This document shows, in pieces, positions 23,228 through 38,200 of a stretch of 64,000 nt of DNA. Made by a program: the position numbers and the translations under genes. Numbering within the stretch: position 1 is the first letter of the stretch; every line of letters starts with the position of its first letter. The notes under the pieces were generated by a model. The model saw only the letters and a program-made list of their open reading frames with translations. It did no database searches and was not told where the DNA came from. The stretch comes from Dromaius novaehollandiae (taxonomy: Eukaryota > Chordata > Aves > Casuariiformes > Dromaiidae): positions 34,141,904 through 34,205,903 of the forward strand of contig NC_088103.1 in assembly GCF_036370855.1 (NCBI RefSeq), read 5' to 3'.

Positions 23228-26200
23228 AAACCCAAACACACACAGTGGCACTGGTTTACAAAAAGATGAGAGTTACAAAGAGAGCAGTAAAATCTGCAAG
23301 ACCTCTGCCAAGGGCCAGGGACAAGGAAACTACCCCTTTTAGCCTTTCCCACGTCTGCACTCATTATATTTGTCAGTGATGCAGAGCTCTCTGTGAGAAG
23401 GCCAACTTCAGACAGGTGAAAATAACTAGCAGCCTGGATCATACTGCATTTGTTCAGCAGAGGGGAGGATTGTAATGCAGGAAAGAAATGATATTCCCAG
23501 ACAGTTAATAAGAGGCTTCCTTCCTCAGCTACTTGATCAAATTCATATTTACACAGATCTAAACGCTTGGTAGCAAAATTATTGAGCCTTTAAGAAAATT
23601 TCTATCACAGTCTTTGATCTTTCCTTGCAGTAAATTCCACAAGTTACACACATTGTTTTAAAAATTAAGCAAAGTCACTTCATTTTATATTAATTAATTA
23701 TATCTGATATATATATTATCTGATTAAAACAGCCAAAACATGTTCTTACATAGCTGGTAAATTTATTTTCCCATCAGATCACACTTGATCTTCCAATACT
23801 GTTGGAAAGGCAGCAGTTACTCCAAACAGCTAAAAACCTGCTAGCTTGCACCTGTAGGAGGCTTTAACTTACTGAAGATCTGAGGTCTAACTACACATTG
23901 TTACTAAGTAGAAAAGGCCAAAATCTTCACGAAACACCACCCCGAAAATTTAGAAGAATCATTTAGAAGGATGGAAAGCCCCTAAAGAATTAAAACGATA
24001 ATGGCCTAGAAAAATCAAGTCATTAACAAATTATATCTTATGTTGCACTGCTAGGATTAGCAAATTTAAAGAAATCCTTCCAGTGAAAGTGTTGCAAAGA
24101 ACGCATGTTAAAAGTAAAGCCTTTGACAAACAAACTTATTTGCAGTTTTGAAATCAGTTTTCTCAGACAGCAGAAAGATTAACTGCTGACATGAATGAAC
24201 TTGCAAGTGAAAACTGTGATTCAGAAGTGCAGTTATTTTCCTTCTCTTAGATGACATCAATGATAGTACTCACGTAAATCAAAAACAGTGTTTATTTCTT
24301 TAAATGCCTTTGTATCGCATGAATAGCTACTGAAACTATTGTCTTAGCACAAAATGTCTACAATAAACCTCAAAGCAGTAAATGATAATGATAGCTTTGA
24401 GAAGTGATTCTGCATCCTAATGAATGCTATTAGGGGCATTCCAAGCACCAACACTGGTTTGTTGAGGCTGGAAGGATACAATGGCACAAGATGTCCTAGG
24501 AGCTTACTACAAAATCCATCAAATGTCCCTGTGTAGCTGTTGTATCACTGGGCCAGGACAACCATTCCCCTTGTTGAATTTCAGGTCTGGGGAATGGAGA
24601 GGAGGACAATCAACTCTTATCATTTGTGGACTTGGTCTTCCACGTCTAAAAACAGTTTGCAAGATATTTGCATTAGAAATGCATCCTTTTATTTCTGAAA
24701 AATAATGTAAAGTGAGAACATAACACATGAAGACGTGTCACAATTATTTCAACATCACTAAAGAAGGAACTACTATTTATTTGTAGCATACCTACTGTAA
24801 CTCTCTGGCATCCTAACAGCAACAAAACAAAGAACAATTAAGGCTGAATCTCATCTTCCAAATTTACTGGCAAAAGTGACTACGAAAACACAGGACTTCA
24901 GAAAAGCAAAGACCTTTCTCTGTTTGCCCAGTATAGCAGGCGTGCTAGAATTCATCACTAACGTGCTGATTTTGTAGTAACAAAATTTGATACATCCCTG
25001 GAGAATGTATCCCAAGATGACTGCTCTCTTCCTGGAGCTGCTGACTGGTACTTAGTCACTAAACATCAGTCACACAAAACCATTTCTGAGAAGAATTTAA
25101 GCCAATGCAGTTTTCCTTAAAGCCCTTTCCGAAGAACATTTTTCACACATGAAAAGCTTTTGTGTGAGGAGGAAGTTTAAAAGCACTTAAATTTGGCCAT
25201 GAATCATCCCCCTGATGTTTACTGAAGTTTTCAGTAGAGGGTATTTCATCACTGTGTTCATTGCTGCCTTTATTTATAATCAATTCATTAAGTCAGAAGT
25301 GAGTTTATGTTGCCAGTGGCTTCCTCCTCCCATTTTCTGCTCCCTCCCCCTGTAGACTGCATTTTCAGTTTTTCTTCATACTATTCTGTAAGCAGCCAAG
25401 ACAGCAAGCTTGACATTCACTTCAGTTTCTGCGATGAAAGATAATAAAGTTCACAAGCCTCAAAGATTTTTAAGGTCTGTCAGCACTGCAGCATCAGCCA
25501 TGTACAAATCCTGTTTCTGTCCCAACCATGGGATCCCTCCTGGTTCCTCAGGTCAGATATAGGATGTATACTGTCCAGGACACCTTGAAACAGGCACTCG
25601 CTTTTTGCCCCTGACCAAGAATCTCTCTTGTAGCATTAAAGCTTTTAATGGGAAGTTTAAATATACAGTATTTTGCCTGTGTGTGTGCAAGCAACTCAAG
25701 TGAAATGAGTTTGCAACTACTTTAGCCTTTATGCCAAGTCTTTACGTTGCTCTTCAAATATGATACAGTAAGAATACACTTTTCTAATAAGATTTAGGTC
25801 AGTATTACATTAGCCATTATTTCAGACTTCCAGATTTTGATTAATACAAAGGTTACCATACATCATGGTTTACATCTGTCTCCTACTCTGCACTGGACAG
25901 ATTACTATGTTGTTGCTGCTGCACTCCTAGAACAGTGTGACCTCCCCACTATAAAAATGCTTGCAAAAATTCCCAAGGACTTAAATAATGTTTTCTTATT
26001 TGCAGAGTCAGCAGCAGTCATTAAGTTATCAACAAGAGATAGTTGGCTATACAGTCAGGCTGCTCGCAGGAGCTGTATAAAGCACATCAAGCATACTGAT
26101 TGAGTTCATTATTCTGCATCTTTGGTTTATGCTTTTACGAGCAAGTTTGATTTTCTGACCCAGTCGCAAGGCTAGTCTTATTTGGGATGTTTCAGTCCTT

Positions 26201-29200
26201 TGATTTCCTGCAGTGATACTATCACCAGGGAGGATGACAAGAAATGTTAATGGAAAGAAAGGCTGGTATAATTTATTTCTGGCATGAGAGCAACTTGTTT
26301 CAGAATAGAAAAAGCTCATATCCAGAATATCATCAAACTGTCAAGAACACTCTTAGCACGTGGTATACATCTCAACTCCAATTATAATATAAGGAACATT
26401 CTGTGCAAAGCTGGAAAGATTTTGTACGTGACTTCAGACAAGTTGGTGCTACCCGACAACTTAACAAAGAAGTGTTCTATTTTAAAATACAAAACCGAGA
26501 ACAAAGCCCCAGCTACTGCACCTACCTGTATCGCACTCTCTCCTATGGCTCGACGAATTTCCCTCAGTGTCTGGTAGTGTTCTAACAAATGGTCACCACA
26601 AATGATGTCTACCTGTGAAAGAACACAAGTATCGTCAAAAAGTTCAACCTATCCTTGGACGAGCAAAACAGTTTCTAAGCACTTTACATTTGGTATTTCA
26701 TAAAGCAGATCCAGTGCTGGTCAGACAAGCACTATTCTAGCATCTTGGACACTAAAATCTTTATCTTTGTTCTCCAAATGTATTTAGCAGGCCCAGCACT
26801 AATGCCCTCCTCTGCCTACACCTTCCCAAGTTAAACTGAGGCTCACTTCTGGAACAGAGAGGACAGTTTGTTTCACTCACAGTTTGGTCTTTTTGCTGGA
26901 AAAAAAGCTGTTTAGCAATAGCTGTGATGGATTCAATGGTAACTTAGATCACACGCATTAAAATTGTCTCACAAACATCCAGTGTTGTTTGTCAGCTCCG
27001 AAAAACAGTAAACAGAAAAACAGTCTGTGCTACTAGCAGGAGATTAAACAGTGCTACTGTCATCCTTATCCTGAATGAGAAAACAAATATGTCTGCTTAC
27101 TAAGACTGGTTGGGGAGAAGCGGTTGAACAGAAAAGAACAGCTCACTGCATGCCACTGTTAGCAAGTGCCTCACACAGCCCTTCTTCAAAATGCAATCAG
27201 TACTTCCGTGATACAAGTGAAGGGCATACTCAGCAATTCTAAGTAATGTCCTCCACTGCGGCAAAACTATGTCAAGGATGCCTGCAATTCTGGAGGAGGC
27301 ACTTACATTAAGCAACTGTCCACAGAAACAGTTATTTGGGGAAACGATAGCTAATTCAGAACCAGAAGTTCTGAAATCCTTGCCTTGATTATTGTGGACT
27401 ATATATTTCTTTAGAAAATTACCACGAATTTACTAAGTATCACCAAGAAACTGTGCATAGTGTAAATCCAGTCTCTAACACCCCAAATTAGAGCAGCAAA
27501 CACAGCACAGTTACATTCTTCCATAACTGCAGCTTGGCTATATTTTTCTTATAAGCAATTCCTAAGTAGGGAAATGAGAGGGCTCCCATCTGTGAATTAA
27601 CTACAATGACCAAACTTGAAATTAAAGTTAAGAGCATTGACAATGAGCTGTCCTACAACTTTCTGCAAGAAACAAGTCTGAGCTTTGCCACTGCAGTAGC
27701 CAGGAAGCATACTGCAATATCATTACACGTTCTCTTATATGGTTATATAGCCACACTGCACTACAGGATACACTGTCTTCTCTGTTTCAGCTACTCAGTT
27801 TGTCTGAATTTCTGCTCTTCTGCATACTCACCCACTATTCTTCTCCTGTTCTTCATGAAAAGATTCAGAATTATGCCTCATGCTGGTTGACTACATGTTG
27901 TTCTGAGAAGGAATTCTACTCTTTAGAGGCTCAAAATGGTTAAGTTATTTCACTTCATTTGTGGTATGAGAAGTACGTGGAATACTCCATCCCCTTTAGA
28001 TTTAATTTTAAATTACGGTTCTAAAACGGGCAGAAGATATAAACTGCTTAGTGTTACTTCTGCTTTTAGCTTTATGAAGAAGCCAGCACGTAAAAATTCA
28101 TTTGGACATAACATTAAGTATTGATGAATTATTGATCCTAAAAATGATTTTTTTTTTGTAACACCAGTATTTGAGATATTTAAAATACAGCACCTGAAGG
28201 AAACAGGTATTTTTTCTTTTTGAAAGCTGGCTACAGTTATTTCTCCTCTAGTTCCCTTGCACTCTAGCCTGTATAATTATTACCCTAGGAAGAGAGACAT
28301 GCCTCCTACACTTTCTGGTGACATATGAGATGAATTACTTCTGGGTTATAAGCTCATAATTATTTATATTATAAGGTACTGAAAACTGAAACTGCTCCCA
28401 CTTTTGTGTGTGGGCATGCACATGTGTGCATGCACACACATGTACTCTATACAGAAATAGAAGTAAAAAAGAAGCTATTTGCCTGCCATAGGATATAAAG
28501 ACATAGTGGCAACTGCTGACAATCTTGCAATACAGAATCAGAATGCTTGTTTGGAAATAGCCCATTGTTAACCCCACTGTTCCAGTTTCAAACGATAGTT
28601 ATTAAAGATTCAGTGTCTTCAAATAAATTATGAACGGTTTTGCACATCCACCTCCTTAGAGTGCTCTGAATACCAAATGCCTCATCTCCTCATTCTAGCA
28701 CCAGAGCCTGAATTTCTCCTTGCTAATTGTTATGATAGGATTCATTCTGTAAGGACAAGAGAATAAAATATACAATGAAAAAAATGCCAGCTGAAGTATG
28801 GAAATCAGTTGCAAAGTATCTGTCTCAGAGATATCCTTGTGCCATACAGAAATGAATACATTCTATGTACAAAAGAGGCACCATCAACACAAGTGTTACA
28901 AATTTATTATAGTCTCAACTAACCAGTGAAATTGAAGCCAACTAGTACTGAGAGCTAGTGAGACAGCAGTAAATACAGTTTGACCTTTTGCTGAAAGAAA
29001 ATACAAAGGTGCAGCTACCAAATAACTCAGTCATACCTGACAAAATTCTTAGTAAAATAAAATAGCCTTTCCATTATGCCATATATTTTCATTAGGTGGC
29101 ACGTTTGCTGCACACAAGAACTATTTCTCTAAAAGCCATGATAAAAGACAATTACAAGTTAATACTCATCAAGTAAAATGAAGATAAAATGGGAAACTCA

Positions 29201-32200
29201 TATACAGGACATCCCATATACGGCTCATCCCAAGGGTAAACTTGGCCCAGAAAGCATTATTCCTCCATCCATAGTTTCTATGCCAACTCATATTATCCAG
29301 GGAAGGGCAAACAAAACAAAGTTTTAGAGGTCGGTCTGAGTACTTGGGCTAATTATCCAAAAGCTGGCAAAACCTTTTACTTCCTTTAGCTGCTATTTAC
29401 TCTTCCATCTTACCAGATGCACCTAGTTTGGAGTCTAAGACTGGCATAAAGAGACTGACTGCACCAGCAGCTACACGGTATGAGCACAGACTTGCTTCCA
29501 GTCTTTTCCCCATAGGCTCTAGTTTCCATACGTACTTGCAGGAATGCACATTTGATTAGGGAACGTTTCTATCCCATAAACCACACCAATGCATTCAGAT
29601 TAGATGAACTACAAGTCTCCACTTTGTGATCAAGGGATTGTTCTGCTACCTTTGGCAAGAAAGGATAATGCTGCTGCAGGATGGCTCAAATGAAGTGATA
29701 TATCCCATTAATTTCCCATTTTCTCTCCATTCTTAGGCAAAACACAAACCGTACAGATGTACATCAGATGTCAAAGCTAAGTGTCTTATAGGTTCCATAC
29801 ACTGTCACCTGTATTTAGTTCAAATTGAATGTTACCTACTTAGCTATGACTAGCAATCCCAAAAAGTCTCTCAAAAATCTCAACATTTCCTCAAAAAACC
29901 CAAATTCCAACTAGAATATTCAAGACTTTGCCATTAGAAATATATATATACACACACTCAGAAAGTTAATTCTTGCCCAAAGCACAGAGATCAAAACAAA
30001 GCATAAGTAAGAGTAGACCACAGTCTATCAGCCAAAGTGATAGATAAAAATAAACAAAGCCTTAACCTTTCAGATAAACTAGCAAATTTGAAGCATAATC
30101 CATTTGCAAACTCAAATGCAAAAGTCAGCAAATAATTTGAGGCTTGCAGACTCCAGACTAGAAAAAACACAGTAGCTTCAAAACTGCCTTTAGATTCATA
30201 TATACTGTCACACAAGTCAGAGATGGTTCATCATTTCACATTTTCATTAACCACAATCCACCCCACTTGTGCAGGTTGATGAATAAGTACAAATATTAGC
30301 TAATATTCCACAGAAACAAACCAAGTAAAAAAAGTCTAAGGACAATCAGCAGTTTGGAAGAACGGGTAACATACTTTTTTGTCATTCAGTCATCGAATCA
30401 GCTGTAACAAGGAAGAACTAAAACACTCTCCAAATTAGCTTATTTTGATAGTCTGCAAAAGCATTCTCAGTAGGAACTGATTTCATTCATAGAATCACCA
30501 AAACTGTTGTCCTTATTGAAAGCACCAGCAAACCAAGGATGTCATCAATATACTGAGGAGAGAAAGGAAGAAAGACACAGTCCTTCTTCCTCACAGTCAA
30601 ATCCTTTCAAGTCCCAGGTAAAGCATGATTTAATTCTGTGCCAGTAACAGTTTTCTGTAGATAAAAACAGGGGGAAAAAAAATCCTGCAAATGTAGTGCG
30701 TGTTAGCAGAAGGGTGCCTGAAATTGGTGCTGCAGTAAAAGGAATTTCCTAGCTTTCCAGGGGGATCTGGTTCTTGGATTCTAGGCTGAAGTCGGACTAA
30801 TCAAGCTCATGACATTTTTATGCAGAGATTGATTATTTTAAGGTAAGCATGATGAAGAACTACACAGTCAGAAATCAAGACAAAAACAGTATTAAAAAAG
30901 CATGTTGTCCTAAGTTAGTATCTATTGCTTCTTTAACATACTTGGGGAAGCCTACAGGAAGCAAACCATTACAATTCCTCAACAATCTTCCAAATTTTTG
31001 CAGCAAAATGGAGAGGGGAAAAAAAAAAAAGAAAAAAAAAAAAAAAAAAGCAGCCATGTACCCTTCACATTTACATTCTTTGTATTCTTTGCATATATGA
31101 TTGACAATGTATTTCCTAAATGCTTGTCTGTGCTGATTTATATTCATTTTTTTCCTTAATTTAGTTTTACTGTCTGCATTTTATTAGCCATCCCTGGAAG
31201 CTGGAGTAAGACATGATTCATCAGTCTTTTTAATCTTCAGTGACACATCTGACATCTCTTTCTCTCCCTACATCTTTACCAACAAACCATGAGCTTCATT
31301 TCTGCATACTACAGTGAGAAGATGACAGTTTGGTACATGTACTCCCTTATTCTTAAGTCCCCACGTGGCAAAGAAATGATGAATCAGTATAGGAAAAATA
31401 CTTCCTGCTTCATTTTTGTAATTCCCTAATCTTTCAAAAATAGGCCTGAATATACTCTAGAAATCATTCAGTTTGTGGCCTGGAAAACTACTACATGTTT
31501 CTAGTGACCAAGGGAAAAACAAGCAGAAAAAAGGATCAGTTAAGAAAAAAGGTGGATAAAGGATCTGATTGTGGAAGAATTAGAGCAGACTTAACACTTC
31601 TTCCAGATTGGCCTTTTCTATGTAAACTCTGCCAGAGATTAGAATTAGCCAAGCATTGTGCCTTATTACCTTACTCCAGAATAGCATATTGGATACTAGT
31701 AGAGATAAGTGATTTGGTCAGCATCCAGCAATATCATCTTGAGAAAGGAAGTCTATAAAGTCATCAGCATTCTTAAACACACTAACATTTCTCCATCAAC
31801 AATGGATCACTTCTTGTCTGCTGAAGTCCAAGCGGAAAGCAACAGAGGGGAAAACAATTCCTCAAGTAAACTCTATTAGACAGTCTCAAGATTGCAAATC
31901 TGAAAGATTCAAAAACACAGTCCTAGCTTGATTTTGAGAGGTTAGTACCTGCGGTTTTCATTATGGATGCTCAGTGTTTCTGAAAATTGAGATTATGATA
32001 TAATGCTTAAGAAAACCTAGACAAACAAGAAAATCCCTTCACCTCAAATAAGCCACAACTCCATTAATACAAGAGGTTTCTCTAGCCTCATTTTGAGGAA
32101 GTTTTTATTTGTTCATGATATCAAGTCACTACCATGTGACAAAGAAGCTGCAGAGACTCTTACTAAAAGGAAACCAGTAAATGAAAATACGTTACTTCTT

Positions 32201-35200
32201 CAGGATGATGAATAATTTATATCCAATTTGTTCTGCCAACACAGAAAAGGTAACTAGCACAAATGAAGACTCATTACGGCAGCACACAGTATTGCCTCAG
32301 AAAATTATCGCTGGATGAAGCGGCCTTAACTCCAAAGGCCTTAACTTCTACCATTTACCTATTCTCATTAATAGCAGTTGGATTTTCCAATTACCAGTAG
32401 TTACAAGAATCATTTATACCTTATGAAATTCCTTCAGCCTTTGCAACTGAACGTTTGCTGGAACTTATTTAAGAGTTGAAAAGATTTTGACGTGCAATTC
32501 CTATCAACTTGGCTGAGAAATGGAAAGTTAAATTCTTTCATTTCATATTCTGTTCCACCGAATTCTAACTTGGAAGCACGTGCCTACATTTTGCATTCAG
32601 AGCTTTCGTTTCAACATGTCGACCTAAAACATCATCATCCTTTCTTATCCTTCTCCTCATTGTTTGCTTCCTTCAACATTCAATTCAATTTTACTGTTAT
32701 TCAGCTCCTATCTCAGTCTCTGCCTTCACATACTCCTGTGCTTCCACACTTTCCTGTCTATAGGCTTAGTTTCATCTTTGAGACAACAATATCTTTTGCA
32801 TTTGGATTTCACCTGCTGAAATCTTACACGGTACTTCAGAAATTCTTTATAATTCTTCTTTACTCGTATAGAGAAATTAAACATATTGCAAGTGACTTGG
32901 GAGAGTTATTCCTTGTGAATGACAACATTTAAGAACCCACAGCATTAAACTATATTACTTCTAGCTTCTGATGGACAACAGAAGTGTTCTGTCTGAAACA
33001 TATGTATTACATTGATCACAGTGAACTCGTAAGAGCTAAATACATCATTCAGTTAACATGTTAGAAGAAAAGCTTTCACTCTATGAGAAGCTTATCAGCT
33101 TTATGGCATACCTGACAAGCAGGATCCAGATCCATTTTTCTTCTGAGAAATTTCTCCACATGTCCAATGGTTGCCTCCCCTGAAACACGCACAAACTTCT
33201 TTTCCAAAGGCTGCAAAGAATAAACATGAGATTTTAAGATACTGTGCATTTCCAGCCATCATCCCCCACAAACTCCAAAACACTTCAAGGCCCAACCAAA
33301 CAGGTGAAGACAACTTAATTTTTGACTCTTTTCTTAACTACTTCCCAATGACCCCATAGGAAAGGGACTAAATATGAATTAATCAGACTCTGTGTTCAAA
33401 CTTCCTGCTGTTTAAAACAACACTTAAAAATAACCTGCTGTTGACTTCAGTCTTTTTTCATTATTGAAGTACTGGAGAGTGAGATTTGCTATTAAATCAG
33501 CACAGAAATCAGTATCACACAATTTTAAGAATTTTTATTGCACAAAATAAAACCATTTACTCATCAGAGGCACATTAGAGATATTTTCTAAAATCTGCTT
33601 CTTTTCCCCAAATCAGGCTTGTGTGTCAAACACGAATTCAAAAAATAAACCATATCACTCTGTAATGCATGGAGCTTTGAAGTTCTTTAGTATTCCAAAA
33701 GTATCATGGCTTGGGCTGGAATCAACTTAATCCATGAAATTCCAGAATCATTTAAAATATGCTATGTAGAACACTAGGGCAAGACTGGTCTGAAATCTTC
33801 TCATATCGTTTCTAATTATTTTCATAGTGAGGACCGCAATAACAAAGCATTTATTACACTGGTCTCAAAGATTTTAATGGCTTTCTCTTCCATGGATAAA
33901 ATTTTAAACAGCTGACTGGTAATATGGGTGACTAAGTGAAGAAGCATAAAGGCAGAGCAGATGATTGCAATCCATGTTAACAAATGCTGAATAGCTGTGA
34001 TTTGCTATCCAGTTTCACCATATTTTTTCCATTTGAAATAGGGTCAGAGTCTACCTTTCAACTAAATCATGAATGCACACATGTACTTGTGATAACTGTG
34101 GTTTGGGAAGAATAATTTGATTTATACATTTAAGAGCTAGAAATACCAGCCAGCCCTGATCTGGGGACCCATGCTACTACAAGTTTGGTGATGCTATATG
34201 TATGCTTGCTGCATGCCTTACAACCCCACCCACCCTCACCCCCTGCCATAAAAGCTGAAAACCCTCTTATATATCAAGTTCAATGTCTAGTTCGGACAAA
34301 TAAGATAAACAAACAAATGAGGAAAGAACAATGCTAAGAAGAGATCAGGGTAGTTTTGTGAGAAATGGATATTAAAAGAGGGATTTGGAAGTCTGATGAG
34401 TAAACTTCTTGGACATAGAGAAAGCACAAAGATTAATGAAAGAGAAAGACAGTGAAGAAGAACATAAGGATAGGAAGAAGGAAGAAGTGACAGTAGACTG
34501 AAGTAGAGAGTTAAGATACAGAAAAGAATACTGAAATGGTGTAGAAAAATATCAGTTAGGATTTAAAAAGTTGTAGTATTTCTTAAAAATCTCCCAAATC
34601 TAAATACACACATATGCTGAATGGCACTTTAGTCCATGGATAAACCTTCCATACTAGGAAGGCTATTTGCAATAAAGAGCTATACACTGTGAGTAAAGGC
34701 AGGCAGCCTTTCACCTTCGGCATTCTCAGAACACTAGAGTTAAAGTAAGCAGGACACTACTTGTGACTTAAAAGGGATACATGTTCAAAAAAAATCCCTT
34801 TCTTAATTCATAAACACTCCTTAATGATGTCAGAGCTATGGTTTTTTTTGTTTTGTTTTGTTTTTTTTTTAAGGCAAAGTGATTCTCTCTGGAATAGCAT
34901 ACACCTTAAAAATTTAGGAAATAAATGTCTGGCACAAACATCTTTAATATTAGAAAACAAAAGTTAATACAATGGTTGAACTGCCCTAAAGTCATTCTTG
35001 TTGGGCCCAGGATAAATAGGATGAAAAACATACTGTAAAGAAGGCCCTAAAGTCATTCTTGTTGGGCCCAGGATAAATAGGATGAAAAACATACTGTAAA
35101 GAAGGTAAGTGTGAGACAAAAAGGATGAGAGGCAATATAAAGGGAAGAAGCCAAATAAAAAAGTGTGAAAGATAAGGGGAAATAGAAGAGAAAAATACCA

Positions 35201-38200
35201 GAGGAGAAAAATAACAAATGAAGATGACAATGGAATGGGTATGTTTTCAGGAACATTGGTTCCTTTCTCCAGGTTAATTTCTAAAACCGTATTCATAATT
35301 CAGTTCTTTGGGAAAATGAAGCCTTACTCTTGTATTTGAGTTTTGTTTGAAATTGCATGCTATGTTCTGCCATAACAAACATGATTACTGTTATAAATAG
35401 CATAAGTAATTGCAATCATACTGAACTGCTCAGATTTGTGCCTGAAAATATATTGATCAGAAATAATAAAATGGAACAATTAAGACAACCAACGCTTAAG
35501 TCAGTAAAATGTTTTTTGCTCAAGTTCTTAAATAGTAAAATTGGAGTTTCTCTGCTAACTGAAGCAATTTAAGTGTCTCTTACACTCCATTATTCTGTGC
35601 CTTTCTGAGTCTTTTTATTCCTACAATTCCAATACAATGAAAGATTAAGTGCAATATATACTGTGTAATTTTAAATTGTATCTCCTTGTCCCTGAATAGA
35701 GCCCGTTTTCTAAATGTTTAGCCAAACAGTGAAATGACATCCTCTGAACATGTCTAATTACAGACTATGAAATAATGAAGGCAGCAAACAATGTGCAGTT
35801 TCCCTATGAATTTGTACTGATTCAGCTCAGTAAGAAGATCTATAATGGAAGAACAGCCATACTCTTTAGCAAGGATGAGGAATGCTATTTTTTTTCCAGC
35901 TGAATAGCCACCATTCAGGCAATGAATGCTGTTAGCAAAGAGATCAAGAGAAGAATAAATTTAGTGCTGGATAAGGAAGACTAATGTGAGGGTTAGCAAA
36001 AATATGTATAATTATTTTTGTTTTATTTTTAAACACACAATTTTATTATGCCATTGTTATACCTCAGGCTACACTTCCTCAGTATAACACACATAAGCGT
36101 TTCACTACAATTAGAGAATCTTCTTCAAAACCAGTTTTTTAGATAATGGCTATACCCTTGTGTAGGATTCCAAGAAAAGCCACAGTAATGCCTCTCCTGG
36201 AGGGAGAGGCAGGAATAACAAGCTAGAAGTACCCAGATGAAATTTTATTAGCATCGTTCCTATTCTCCCATGAAAAATTTAATTCCCTAGCTTCTAGGAA
36301 AGTTTCTTCCTACTCCGTAATGTTACATAGTGATAGATTTAAAAACATACTGTAATCCAGGATTGGTTACTACTATGCTAGTGAAAGCTCAGGCTGCACT
36401 CAGTGCAAGAAAAACAAAGATAAACTAAATTAAATACATTCAAGTTATACATATTTCTGAAGTAAATCATGTAAGAAAAAAAATTCAAATCACATCTGCA
36501 CCTTAAAATTCCCTGTGCCTTCGTTAGCTCTGAAAAACAAGAGAAGAGTAAACACAATCAATATTGCTAAGGTAAACAGTTATTAATACCCTTCAAGCTC
36601 TTAAATCAGTAAGTCACTATTATAATAAAGAGTCTGGCATATCAAACTTGTTTATAAAACCAGGCTCTTCATTTCATTAAAATCTGAGAAATGAAATAAT
36701 AGTATACTGAATTTACATATCTTTTTCTCCTACCCTTTATTTGGAACCCCCTTTCACTCTTGTGAACTCAGCTACTTATGACTTTAAAGTCTGCCTTTAT
36801 GCAATGGAAAAAAAAAAGCAAAACACAGCCTAACACCACATTTTATGTACACTATAACATTCATTTTCATAGGGATAGATTGTGCTTTAATTCTGTTTAG
36901 ACATCCATAGTTCACTCTCCTTGATATTTGAAACCTTAACAGACAGTTTCTAGAAGTTGCTGACAGAACACGCCCAATCACCACAGAGACTTCCTGGCCC
37001 AAATGTTAACCTTCTAGACTATTTATATCACAGTATTAATGCTAATGCTCTCTAGGAACTTAGGAAGGTAGCAGATGCTTCTCTGGAAGGTGAAACATAC
37101 ACAAAGGTGACAAAAGATCAGATTCCCAGCTGGCTTTGATGGAGGCTTTAGTTCATTGATTTCTGCAGTCTGTGCATGTGAACTAGTGATTATACACTGC
37201 AATGCAAGATTGGGAACACTGAGTATATAAAAACTTCAAGGAGTTATGCCCAATTCACAACATCTCACTACTCTTGCATTGCATTAGTGAGTGTGTACGT
37301 ATGAAAGAAAAGAAATGCAGTAACTCACTGTACTGAAGAAGGTAAAAAAAAAAAAAAAATCAAGTATCACTCTATAAATAGACTATATTCTACTGACCAT
37401 TTGGTATAGAACAAAAAACAAAACAAAAAACCCTAAACCTTGTGCAGACCACACATTAGTGTGACACTTCAGGTAACGAAATTTAGGTATCTCCATCTCT
37501 AAAAAATGTACCTGCTATGAGACAGAGTTAAGTAAAACTATCATCAAGTTCCGCTGCTGAAATGAAATTTAAAGCTATCAAGAAACAGAGGCCAAAAAAA
37601 AAAAAGCTTTTCCACTTCAGCAGTCATTTTCTTTGATATAATTCCATTGCCATAGGAAAGATTTAACTATTTAACATACTGTAGAGACACGATACAGACA
37701 ATTTAAAACAAACTTTCAGAGCAAAAATTTCTGCTGAATGGTCCAATCTGTTCTTACTTTTCTTTATTCACAGAGCTTTCTTAATCTCTTATTGCCAAGA
37801 TAAGTTCTTTGATTTTGACATGCAAAGAGGAAAATAGATTAATGCTTAAACATATAAGGCATAAGAAAAGATTTAGAGAGTCACTGAAATAAATTTCAAG
37901 ATACAAAATAAAAAATAAAAATGAATTCAAAACACATAACTGGAAGTTTGGGAGTTTGTTGTTAAGTCATCACCCTTTCTCATTAGAAACTTTCTGTGCT
38001 TCCCTCCATCTAAGTAATGAAAACATACAGGACGGTTTTACATAGCATATGTGGTATTTGCACAATATTACTTGCTTTGCTACCAAACACTGGAATAGAA
38101 GCTTCAAATCAAACTATCGGAAAGACAAATCTAAACACATTTAAAAGTAAACTAATTTCATACATGGACACGTACATGTATATTACTTTTGAGGTCTAAA

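Larger units (their letters stand above)
18849..26525 (-). other. PCGF6 intron 9
   Basis: This 7.7 kb intron is the longest in the gene. It contains the CR1 relic at 21431-21705, (TA/TG)n near 21874-21922, a CAA array near 23181-23230 and several A/T homopolymers (20213-20240, 21007-21027). No other exon is recognised. Confidence 0.8.

Noticed and set aside
23134-23442. Cys-rich antisense ORF with a run of cysteines
   Set aside because: The Cys run is the CAA microsatellite read in antisense.
26710-26760. Possible second CR1 3' end (GGTCAGACAAGCACTATTCTAG)
   Set aside because: It resembles the CR1 terminus over about 25 bp but has no further matching blocks; too weak to call.
30484-30510. 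CATAGAATCACC resembling the 3' microsatellite of chicken-type CR1
   Set aside because: A single partial unit with no adjoining CR1 sequence; likely chance.
32492-32932. 146-codon ORF in PCGF6 intron 8
   Set aside because: No homology recognised, Ser/Phe/Leu-rich as expected from AT-rich DNA, and no exon-like splice sites noted.
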